Shown: positions 1-12,200 of the stretch, in pieces
Position numbering within the stretch: the stretch's first letter is position 1
How the letters are laid out: every line of letters begins with the position of its first letter
NCBI RefSeq assembly: GCF_004297405.1
Contig: NZ_SCVC01000021.1
Span: 248,001-312,000, forward strand
DNA length: 64,000 nucleotides
Reading direction: 5' to 3'
Origin: Reyranella sp.
GTDB taxonomy: Bacteria; Pseudomonadota; Alphaproteobacteria; Reyranellales; Reyranellaceae
Program-made: the position numbers and the translations under genes
The notes under the pieces: generated by a model
What the model was told of the DNA's origin: nothing
Database searches by the model: none
Seen by the model: only the letters and a program-made list of their open reading frames with translations

Positions 1-110
1 ACCCACCACCGAAACTCTAATTGTTGCGTGACATTGTTGGGTGCTTTTCGCGCGGCGTTCGTCCGTGGCCTGTACTGCAATTAGTCATGTAGATGATTGC
101 GGTGGCCTCT

Positions 111-139
111 TTGACATCCCGTCCACCGAGAATCTTGAT
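111..139 (+). promoter_or_regulatory. weak candidate promoter upstream of the autotransporter gene
   Basis: A perfect TTGACA hexamer lies at 111-116, and CTTGAT at 134-139 sits after a 17-base spacer. The -10 matches the consensus at only three of six positions. It lies about 80 bases before the start codon at 222. This is the only promoter-like pair I noticed in the first 221 bases, which hold no other gene on the plus strand. Confidence 0.25.
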
Positions 140-221
140 GCAATCTTGACGTGAATACTACCTTGGATTCGGCTTCCCTTCGTTAAGGTCCGGCGGGAAA
201 GTTGGAAACCGGGGTGGGGTA

Positions 222-3200
222 ATGGAGCGAAGCGGCAAGCGGAGCGGCACGCTCCGCAGGGGGATGCTGCCATTTCTTTCGCCTGAGGCGACAGCGCCAA
301 AGGGGCGACAGCCGGCTTGGCGTTCGCTGCGGACGGGCTTGCTCGCCAGCAGTGCATTGGGGGCCTTGGTCCTCACGGCCGGCGTGGCCAATGCCGAAAA
401 TTTCTCTGTTACCAACAATAACGATGGCGGGCCCGGCTCCCTGCGCCAGGCCATCATCGATTCCAACTCCTTCGCTGGCCCCAACTCCATCACGATCAAC
501 TCAGGCGTCGGCACCATCGTGCTCGGCAGCGACCTACCGCAGGTCATGTCCAGCGCCACGATCTCCGGCAACGGCGCCACGATCTCGGGCAACAACCTGT
601 ACCGCGGCCTGTCGATCGGCGCCTTTTTCGCCACGACGCCAGTGGCGGTCAGCGTCACGGTCGAGAACCTGACGATTGCCAACACCAAAGCCCAGGGCGG
701 CAGCGGCGCGCAGGGTGGCGGCGGCGGTGCCGGCTTGGGTGGTGCGTTGTTCGTAGCCGACAAGGGCAATCTGACCGTCCGCAATGTCAACCTGGTCAAC
801 AACACGGCGGCCGGCGGCAACGGCGGGTTGTCGAGCGGCTCGGATGCCGGTGGCGGCGGCGGCATGGGCGGCAACGGCGGTAGCACGGCAGCCGATGGAC
901 AAGGCGGCGGCGGCGGTTGGGGCGGCGGCGCCAATGGCGGCAATGGAGGGCAGAACGGCTCGACTGGAACAATATCGAGTGCCATGCCGGGCGGTAACGG
1001 TGGCAACGGCAGTACCTCGGGCGGGGCCGGTGCTCAGGGCGGCGGCGGTGGAGGTGGCGGTGGCACCGGCGCAGGCGGTGGCGGCGGTGGCGTCGCCGGC
1101 GGCAACGGCACGAATGCCGATGGCGGCAGCGGTGGTTTTGGCGGTGGTGGCGGCGGTGGCTCGACGGGGACCGGCGGAACCGGCGGCTTCGGCGGCGGTG
1201 GCGGCGGCAGCACTGGCACGGCAGGCGGTGTTGGTGGCTTCGGCGGCGGCGGCGGCGGTCGCACCGGTGGCGCGGGTGCAGTCGGCGGCTTCGGCGCTGG
1301 CGCCGGCAATAGCTCGGGCAACGCGGCAGGCGGTGGTGGTGCGGGCCTTGGCGGCGCGATCTTCGTCCAAGAGGGCGGAACCCTCAATTTCGGCGGGACC
1401 TTGGCGATCAACGGCAACACCGTCGCGGGCGGTACCAGCGGCGGCAACGGTGCCGGCGCCGGGTCGGGCTTCGGCGGAGCCCTGTTCCTGCAAGGCGACG
1501 GCACGATCCAATTCAGCCCGGACAGTGGCCAGACGCAGACAGTGTCCGACGCCATCGCCGATCAGAACGGCTCGGGCGGCACCGGCAGCTACGCACTCCT
1601 CAAGAGTGGTGCCGGGACATTGGTTCTGAGCGGCACGAACAGCTACTCCGGCGGCACTCAGATCAACGACGGCACACTCTCGGTGTCGGCCGATCCCAAT
1701 CTCGGCAAGGCGGGCACCGGCATCTCGCTCAGTGGCGGCACCCTGCAGGCCACGGCGAGCTTCACGGCCGGACGTACTCTGACGCTGAATGGCACCGGCG
1801 GCACCATCGAGACGGCCACGGGCACGACGCTCACTCTCAACAACGGTGTCCACGGCGCCGGTGGCCTGATCAAGACCGGAGATGGGACGCTGATCCTGGA
1901 TGGGACCATCTCTCCGCCCGGGGTCAACTATGCCGGTGCGACCATTGTCCGGCAGGGTACCCTCGGTGGCCAGCTCTCGGCCGCCAGCGCTTACACGATC
2001 GAAACGGGCGCCATCCTCACCGTCTCCGATGATCAATCCATCGGGTCGCTGAGCGGCGCAGGCACTGTCAGGGCAACAGGATCGAGCGTGGTAGATACTC
2101 TGCGGGTCGGCGGGACCCACGGCTCCACGATCTTCAGCGGTACGCTGGAAAATGGCCTTGGTCTGTTGCAACTGAGCAAGACCGGCACCGGCACGCTGAC
2201 CCTGACCGGCACCAATACCTATACCGGTGGCACAACGATCAGTGGGGGCACGCTTTCGGTCTCGAGCGACGCCAATCTCGGCGGCTCTGGCGGGATTACC
2301 ATCGGCAACGGCACGTTACAGACAACAGCGACATTCGCTTCGGCGCGCGGGATCACGCTGGGTGGCACCTTAGGGGACACGATCGAAACGGCGGCAGGCA
2401 CGACGCTTACGCTGAGCGGCTCCATCATCAGCTTCATCGACGTTCAACTCATCAAGACCGGCGCTGGCACCCTGGTTCTGTCCGGCACCAACAACTACAC
2501 CGCCGAGACGGTCATCAAGGAAGGTGTGCTGGCGATCACCCACGATGCCAGTCTCGGCCATGCCACCAGCGGCGTAACCTTCGACGGTGGCACGTTGCAG
2601 TTCCTGGGATCGTTCGACCTCGTCGCCTCGCGGGCCCTCAAGCTCGACAGCGGCGGCGGCACCATCGACACCGGCACTTTCAATACGACGATAAGCCAGG
2701 CCATCGCCGGTACGGGGGCGCTGACCAAGATCGGGACCGGCACGCTCACCCTCGGCGGCAGCAATCTCTACACCGGCTCGACGGCGATCAACGGCGGCAC
2801 TCTGGCGCTGTCGGGCACCGGCAGCATCGCACCGTCGGCCGGCGTCGACCTCGCCTCGTCCGGTGCGGTCTTCGATATCTCGAGCGTCAGCGGCAGCGGC
2901 ACGACAATCCAGGCCCTCTCGGGCGTGGCCGGCACGAATGTGGTGCTGGGCAACAAGACGCTGACCCTCGGTTCCGCTTCTTCGACGACCTTTGGCGGCG
3001 TCATCGCAGGCACGGGTGGCTCGCTCGTCAAGCAGGAGACGGGGACGCTGACCCTCACCGGCGCCAACACCTACACGGGCGGTACGACGGTCTCGGGCGG
3101 TACCCTCGCAGGCAGTTCAACAAGCCTGCAGGGCAACATCCTGAACAATGCGGCGGTGACGTTCGACCAGTCAGGTAATGGCACATATGCGGGCGACATG

Positions 3201-6200
3201 TCAGGCAGCGGCAGCCTGACCAAGACCGGCACCGGTACATTGACGCTTTCGGGAACCAACAGCTACTCGGGCAGCACGACGATTTCGGGCGGTACGCTCG
3301 TCGGCACGACGACCAGCCTCCAAGGCAACATCCTGAACAATTCGGTGGTGACGTTCGACCAGGCAACCGACGGCATCTATGCTGGCGCCATCACGGGAAG
3401 CGGCCGACTGATCAAGACTGGCGCAGGTGCGGTCACGCTCTCAGGTGCCAATAACTATTTCGGCGGTACGACGATCTCGGGCGGCACCCTGATCGGTACC
3501 ACGACGAGCCTTTGGCGCGGCATCGTCAACGACGCTGCACTCGTCTTTGACCAGGCATTCGACGACTTCTTGACTGGGGACATTTCCGGCAGCGGCAGCG
3601 TAACCAAGCGCGGTACGGGGAAGGTCACCTTCGCTGGCACCTTTACCTACACTGGTGAGACGGTGATTGCCGGTGGCACGCTGGCGTTGACGGGCAATGC
3701 CAGTATCGATCAGTCGAGCGGCGTTCGCCTCGATGCTGCCGGCACAGCATTCGATATTTCCGCTGTCGGCGGCAATCCTCGCACGATCAAGGATCTCTCC
3801 GGCGTCGCCAATTCGACGGTGATCCTGGGTTTCACCAGCCTCACGGTCGGCACGTCGAACAACACGACGTTCAGCGGCATCATTGAAGGTGACGGCACTT
3901 ACGCGTGGACCGGCAACCTGATCAAGCAGGGGGCAGGCACGCTGACCTTGGCCGGCGTCAACACCTACACCGGCGCGACCACGATCATCGCCGGTACCTT
4001 GGCGATTTCGGGCGCCGGCAGTATTGCCGCGTCGCGTGATGTCGAACTCGCAACGACAGGGAGCGTCTTCGACATCTCCCAGACGACCAGTGGCACCACC
4101 ATTACGAACCTCACCGGCGTAGCGGGCTCGACGGTGGCGTTGGGCAGCAAGACCTTGACCGTCGCATCGGGTGCCTTCGATGGCATCATCCAGGACGGCG
4201 GAATAGGTGCCGGCAGCGGCGGGTCGCTGACCAAGCAGAGCACCGGCACGCTGACGCTGACGGGCGTCAACACTTACACCGGTGAGACGAGGATCACCGC
4301 CGGCACCTTGGCGCTGTCGGGCAGCGGCAGCATTGCCTCGTCGAGCGGCGTCATCCTGGATGGCACGGACGCGGTCTTTGACATCTCGCAGACAAGTAGC
4401 GGTGCTTCCGTCGCTTCACTCGGCGGCACATTCGATAGCAGCATCATCAATTTGGGTGCGAAGACCCTGACTGTCGTCAATGGCGGAGACTTTGGTGGTG
4501 TCATTCAGGGTACGGGTGGGCTTACCCTCGCCAATGGTGCCAGCCTCGGCCTCAGCGGCACCAACACCTACACCGGCGTCACGACGATCGGTACCAATGC
4601 CGTGCTGGAGTTGGACGACAGCGGCACCATCGCGCAGTCCAGCCTCGTCGACCTGGCCGGAAGCGGAGCCGTCTTCGACATTTCCTGCGGCTGCACGAAC
4701 CCGCAGACGATCAACGACCTGCAGGGTGTCGCAGGTACGGTGGTCCGCCTCGGCATCAACAGCCTGACCATGGGCACGGCGAACTCGACGACCTTCGCCG
4801 GCGTGATCGACGATTTTGGCGGCAATGGCGGGCTGATCAAGCAGGGCAGCGGCACGCTGACCTTGAGCGGCGCCAACAGCTACACCGGCGGTACGACGTT
4901 CAAGGGCGGGGCGCTCGCCGTCTTCAACGACGGGAATCTCGGTGACACCAGTGGCAGCCTCACGTTCAACGGCGGTGCGCTGAAGTTCCTGGCGCAGTTC
5001 GATCTGGAGAACACGCGCACCATCACCATGGCGGCCGGTGGCGGCACGATCGACACCAACGGTTTCGACACGACGATCTCGCAGTCAGTCAACGGCGTCG
5101 GCGGTCTGACCAAGGCCGGCGCCGGCACCCTCACCTTGGCGGCCTTCAACGCCTATAACGACCTGACGACGATCAGCGGCGGCACCCTGAAGCTCAGTGG
5201 CACCGGCAATATCGCCTTCTCGAATGGCGTTTACCTCGCCAGCGGCACGGCCGTCTTCGATATCTCCGCTGCAGATGGCGAGCGTTGGATCAAGGCCCTC
5301 TCGGGTGTTGCCGACTCACGGATCGTTCTCGGGGCCAACAACCTCAAGACCGGCACGCTCAACGGCCAAAAGACCTTCAGCGGCATCATCGAAGGCAGCG
5401 GTGGCCTCATCCTGAAGGACGCGCTGGGCAAGCTCACCTTGGAAGGCGTCAACACCTACACCGGCGCCACGAGGGTCGAGGAAGGCACTTTGGCGATCGG
5501 TGGCAGCGGCAGCATTGCCTCGTCGAGCGGACTCGTCCTGTTCGGAACGGCGGTGCTCGATATTTCCAGTGCCACGGGCGAGGTTGCCCTCAAGACTTTC
5601 GAGGGCGGGACCGGCACGGTCGTTCAGCTCGGCGCCAATACGCTCGTCCTCGATCCCGCGACCTCGGCTATATTCGGCGGCGTCATCAAGGGCAGTGGTG
5701 GCGTCACCAAGAAGGGTTCGGAAACTCAGGCCTTCGATGGTGTCAACGAGTATACCGGCCTGACCAGAATCGAGGGCGGCACCCTGACGCTTGTCGGTGC
5801 CGGTGACATCGCAAACTCTAGCGGCGTCGAACTCGCGACCGCAGGGGCGCTTTTCGATGTGTCCGGCGCGACCGGCAATCGCACGATCCGCGGGCTTGAC
5901 GGTGTCGCCGGGACGACCGTCGCGCTCGACGGCAAGACCCTCACCATCGACACATCGCGCTCGACCACCTTCAGCGGCACGATCGACGGCCTCGCCGCGG
6001 CGGGTCTCGTGAAGCAGGGCATGGGCACGCTGACCCTGACGGCAAACAGCCATACCTATGGCAGCGCAACCCAGATCCTCGCCGGCACTCTGGCGCTATC
6101 GGGCGCGGGCAGCATCGCACAGTCGAGCGGCGTCCAGCTCGATGGCACCGGCACCTTCGACATTTCCGCCAGCACGAACGATCAGACCATCAAGGACCTG

Positions 6201-9200
6201 AGCGGCGGCGTCGACGGCAGGATCGTGCTCGGCAGCAGGACGCTCACGGCCGGCACCGCGAACAATACGACCTTCGGCGGCGTCATCTCCGGCGATGGTG
6301 GCTTCACCAAGCAGGGCACGGGCCAGCTCACCTTCGGAGGGGCCAACGTCTACATCGGAACGACGACGATCACGGCCGGTACGCTGGCACTTGCAGGTAG
6401 CGGGAGCGTGTCGGGCTCGAGTGAAGTCTCGGTCGCCAGTGGTGCCACGTTCGATGTGAGCGGCATCGCAAGCGCTACGGCGATCAAGAACCTGACCGGC
6501 ACGGGCACGGTCAAGTTGGGCGCCCGAGAACTGCAGATCACCCAGGCGGCCGGTGAGTTCGCCGGCACGATCGGCGGAAGTGGTACCGGTACGGCACTCT
6601 CCGTCCTGGACGGGACACTGACCCTTACCGGAGCGTCCACCTATACGGGCGATACCTTCGTCGGCCCGACAGCGACCCTGGCGCTGAAGGATGGTGGTTC
6701 GATCGCCTCCACGGCCAAGGTCGTATTTGGTTCGTCGGGATCGTTCGACATCTCGCAGACCACGTCGGGAGCGACCGTCGGCGGGCTGGAAGGCGGTGGT
6801 CTCGTGTCGCTCGGCAGTCGCGACCTCACGATCAGCGGCGCCGGTGCCTCTTTCAGCGGCGTGATCCAGGGCGGCGGCGGTCTGCAACTCGCGGCCGGTG
6901 CCCAGCAGAGGCTGAGCGGTGCCGCCACCTATGGCGGTGGAACGACGATCGCGGCCAACGCGACACTTTTCCTCGACGGCAGCGTCTACATCACGACGTC
7001 GTCCAAGGTCGATCTCGCGGGCGCTGGCGCCACGCTCGACATCTCCGGCAGCACCGTCTCCGGGCCGCAGATAGTCCGGGACCTGCAGAGTGCGTTCACC
7101 GGCTCGAAGGTCGTGCTGGGCGCCAACAGCCTCTCGGTGCTTTCGTTCAACGATACGGCCTTCGCCGGTGGGATCGAGGGCAGTGGCGGCCTGATCAAGG
7201 ACGGCTCGGCGACCCTGACGCTCAGCGGCACCAGCACCTATGGTGGCGGCACGACGATCACGTCGGGTACGCTCATCGTGTCGAGCGACGCCAATCTCGG
7301 TGCCGCGTCGGGCGGCGTAACCTTCAACGGCGGCACGCTGCGGCTCGGCGCCAGCTTCAATCTCGTCGCGACCCGCGCGATCACGCTCGACGTCGTCGGC
7401 ACGATCGACACCAATGGCTTCGACACCATCATTTCACAGACGATCGGCGGTTCCGGCCAACTGGCCAAAGTCGGTTTGGGGACGTTGACCCTGGGAGGCG
7501 TCAACACCTATGTCGGCGACACGTTCGTCCAGGGCGGCACCGTTGCGATCACCAGCGACGCCAGCCTCGGAGCCACGTCGGGTACCCTCTATCTCTACGA
7601 TGGCGCGCTTCGGTTCCTGGCGAGCTTCGATCTCGACGCGACGCGCCAGATCGCGCTGGGCGGGTCCGGCGGCACGATCGACACCAACGGCTTCGACACG
7701 ACGATCAATCAAGCGATCACCGGCGCCGTGACTTTGACCAAAGTCGGCGCAGGCGTCCTAACCTTGAGCGGTACCAACAGCTATCGCGACGCGACGTTCC
7801 GGGGAGGCGTGGTTGCCGTCTCGCGCGATGCCAGTCTCGGCTCGATCTTCGGCAGGCTCACCTTCGACGGCGGTACTTTGCGGTTCCTGTCGAGCTTCGA
7901 CGTATTTGGCGCGCGCACGGTCGCCCTCGACGCCGGTGGTGGCACGATCGATACCAACGGCTTTGTCACGATGTTCGACCGGGGGATCACCGGCGCTGGC
8001 CAACTGACCAAGGCCGGAGCCGGTACGCTGACCCTCAACCGCGCCAATACCTATACCGGCGCGACCACGATCGGCGCCGGCACGCTGGCGCTGTCGGGGG
8101 CAGGCAGCATCGCAACCTCGAGCGGTGTGAATCTCACGGGGGCGGGCGCGACGTTCAGCATCTTGGGTGCCAACGGCAGCCGCACGATCCGGGACCTCGC
8201 CGGTGTCGCCGGTACGTCTATTGCGCTTGGTGGCAATGGCCTGACGGTCGGGACGGCCAACAACACGAGTTTTGCGGGCGGGATCAGCGGCACTGGTGGC
8301 CTGACCAAGCAAGGCAGCGGCACACTGACCCTCGCGGGCATCAACACCTATACTGGCGGCACGACCGTGAGCGCCGGCACGCTGCAGGGCACTACGACGG
8401 GCTTGCAAGGTGCCATCACGAACAACGCGGCGGTGGTCTTCGATCAGGCGAGCAACGGCACCTATTCCGGCAACATGTCGGGCAGTGGTTCGCTGACCAA
8501 GACGGGCGGTGGGAACGTCACCCTCTCGGGCACAAATACCTACTCAGGCGGCACGACGGTATCGGGCGGCACCCTGACCGGCACGACGGAGAGCCTGCAG
8601 GGCAACATCCTGAACAACGCCGCCATCGTGTTCGACCAAACGACCAGCGGCACCTATTCGGAGGTAATGTCGGGCACGGGCACGCTCACCAAGACCGGCA
8701 GCGGTACGGTGATCCTGACGGCCAGCAATATCTATAGCGGCGGCACGACCATCAGCGGCGGCACGCTGCAACTCGGCAACGGCGGCACGACTGGCTGGAT
8801 CGTGGGCAATGTGGCGATGAGCAACAACGCCATGCTGGCCTTCAACCGCTCCGACGACGTCATCTTCGGCGGCAACATCAGCGGCGTCGGCCGGTTGATG
8901 CTGATGGGGCCGGGCAAGGTAACCTTGACGGGCACCAACAGCTATTCCGGCGGCACGGTGATCGGCGGCGGAACCGTCGAGGCAAGCTCGGATGCGGCCT
9001 TCGGTGCTCCCGGCACGACGTTGACGGTGGCGGGCGGCGCCACGGTGCAGGCGCTGGCAAGCTTCACGAGCGGCCGACCGATCGAGCTGCTGGGCGTCGG
9101 CGGCAAGTTCGACACCAACGGCAACACGCTCACCTTACAGGGCACGATCACAGGCGACGGCGCGCTGACCAAGATCGGCGCCGGCACGCTGATCCTTACC

Positions 9201-12200
9201 GGCACGAACAGCTATACCGGCGGCACGACCGTCGAAGCCGGCATCGTGATGGGCAACAGCATCAGCCTGCGAGGCGCCATCATCAACAACGCCTCGGTGG
9301 TGTTCGACCAGGCGACCGACGATACCTATGCCGGTCCGATGTCGGGCACGGGCAGTCTGACCAAGACGGGCGCGGGCAATCTGATCCTCGCTGGGATCAA
9401 CACCTATACGGGCGACACGACGGTCAGCGACGGCACCCTGACAGGCAGCACGACCAGCCTGCGGGGCAGGATCGTCAACAACGCGACGGTGGTCTTCGAT
9501 CAAGCAACCGATGGCGTTTATGGCGGCTCGATGTCGGGTAGCGGCGTGCTGGTGAAGAGCGGCGCAGGCGTCCTGACCTTGGGGGGTGTCAACACTTATT
9601 CCGGTGGCACGACCATCAGGGGCGGCGTTGTCTCGATCTCGTCCAACGCCAATCTCGGCGACAATGTCGGCGGCCTGACATTCGACGGCGGCGGGTTGCG
9701 CTTCGATGCGGGCTTCGCCCTGTCGAGTGCGCGTGCAATCGCTCTCGATACCGGTGGCGGCACGATCGACACCAACGGCTTCAACACGACGATCGCGCAG
9801 AGTATCACCGGCAACGGCACGCTGACCAAGATCGGTAACGGCACGCTGGTGCTCGGCGGCAGCAACAGCCACGGCGGCACCATCGTAAGCGGAGGTGTCG
9901 TTGCGGCGGCCAACGATGCCGCATTTGGCGTCACCGGCGCTTCGTTGGTGGTCGCCAACGGCGCAACGGTTCAGGCGCTGGCGTACTTCATCAGCAACAG
10001 ACCGGTCGAGTTGCAGGCGGGCGGCGGTGTCTTCGACACCAACGGCAACACGCTGACCCTGCGGGGCGCGATCTCGGGTAACGGCGGCCTGACCAAACAG
10101 GGTGCGGGCACGCTGGAGCTGACCGGCGCCAACACCTACACCGGTACGACGACGATTTCTGGCGGTACGTTGGCGCTTTCGGGGGGAGGCAGTATCTCAG
10201 CGTTGGGCAGCGTTGCTCTCACGGCGAGCGGCGTGACCTTCGACATCTCCGGTGCCAGCGGTAATCAGACGATCCAGGATTTCACCGGTGTTGCCGGCAC
10301 GTCGATCGTGCTCGGCGGCAACACCCTGACGGTCGGCACGGCAACCTCAACGACCTTCAGCGGCATGATCGGGGGCGCCGGCGGGTTGACCAAGCAGGGC
10401 AGCGGCACGCTGACGCTCGATGGCTATAACGGCTATAGCGGAGCGACGACGATCAACGCCGGCACGCTCGCGATCGTGGGTGCGGGCGGCGTCGCCTATT
10501 CGAGCGTCACGGTGGCAAGCGGCGCCACCTTCGACATCAGCGGCGGTGACTACTCGGAAAACCTGGTCACGGACCTGGCCGGCGGCGGCACGGTGAAGCT
10601 TGGCAGCAACGAACTGGTGGTGGGCGCCGCCACGGGTACGTTCTCCGGGGCAGTCGTCGATGCCGGTGCCGGCAGTACGCGCGGCGCGCTGACGATCATC
10701 GAGGGCACGCTGACGTTGTCGGGCATGTCGACCTACGGTGGCATCACGCGGATCTACCAGGGGGCGAGCCTGGTGCTGACGGGAGCGGGTTCGATTGCCG
10801 ACACGCGCTACGTGGCCTTTTCACCGAGCACCGCCGGCGCGGCGACCTTTGACATCTCGGGCACCACCGGCGGCGCCACGGTCGGTGGCCTGTTTGACAC
10901 GAGCAGCGCGGGCCTCGGTCGCGTCGTATTGGGAAGCCAGACGCTCACCGTCACCGGAAGCAGCGGCGCCTTCAAGGGCATCATCTCGGGCAACGGCGGC
11001 CTCGCGCTCGCGGCCAATGCCACGCAAGCGTTGGCCGGGGTCAACAGCTATGCCGGCACGACGACGATCGGGGCAGGCGCGACGCTCATGCTCTACGACG
11101 ACGGCAGCATCGCCGCGTCGAGCGGTGTCTCTCTCTCAGGGATCGGCGCGAGCTTCGACATCTCCGGCGCCTACGGCGGCCGTACGATCCAGGATCTCGC
11201 CGGCGTCGCTGGCGCGACCCTTTTTCTGGGCGGCAACAGCCTGACGGTCGGCACGGCCAACAGCACGACCTTCGCCGGTGTGATCGCTGACGATGGGTTT
11301 GACGGCGGCAGGGGCGGGTCCCTGGTCAAGCAGGGCAGCGGCACGCTCACGTTGACGGGCGCCAACACCTATACCGGCGGCACGACAGTGTCGGGCGGTA
11401 CGCTGCAGGGCACGACGACGAGCCTGCAGGGCAACATCGTCAACAATGCCAGCGTGGTGTTCAATCAGAGCAGCAATGGCACCTACTCCGGCAACATGTC
11501 TGGCACCGGTTCGCTGTCGCTGACGGGCGGCGGCAACCTCACTCTTACCGGCACGAACACCTATTCGGGTGGCACGGCGGTGTCGGCTGGCGCGCTGACC
11601 GGCACGACGACGAGCCTGCAGGGCAACATCGCCAACAACGCCGCGGTGGTGTTCAACCAGACGACCAGCGGCACCTATGCCGGGGTGATGTCGGGTTCGG
11701 GCACGCTCACCAAGACCGGCAACGGCACGGTGATCCTGACGGCCAACAATAGCTATGGCGGTGGCACGACCATCAGCGGAGGCGTTCTGCAGTTGGGTAA
11801 CGGCGGTACGACCGGCATGATCACGGGCAATGTGGTCGTGAACGGCGCCGACAGCCTGCTGGCCTTCAACCGGTCGGACGCGATCACCTTTGCCGATGAC
11901 ATCAGCGGCACCGGCGGCATCATGTTGATGGGGCCGGGAACGGTCGCGCTGACCGGCAACAATACCTTTACCGGCGGCACGGCGATCGGCGGCGGCACGG
12001 TGCAGGCGGGTTCCGACAGCGCCTTCGGTGCAGCCGGCACAAGCTTGACGCTCGGTGGCGGTGCCACGGTGGAGGCGCTGGCGAGTTTCACCAGCGACCG
12101 GACGGTGCAGTTGCTGGTCATGGGCGGCACTTTTGACACCAACGGCAACACGCTCACCCTGCAGGGGGCGATTACGGGCGTCGGCGCGCTGACCAAGACG

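Noticed and set aside
158..1006. Proline-rich minus-strand frame opposite the Gly-rich module
   Set aside because: The Pro runs are the complement of GGC/GGT Gly codons, so this is an antisense artefact.
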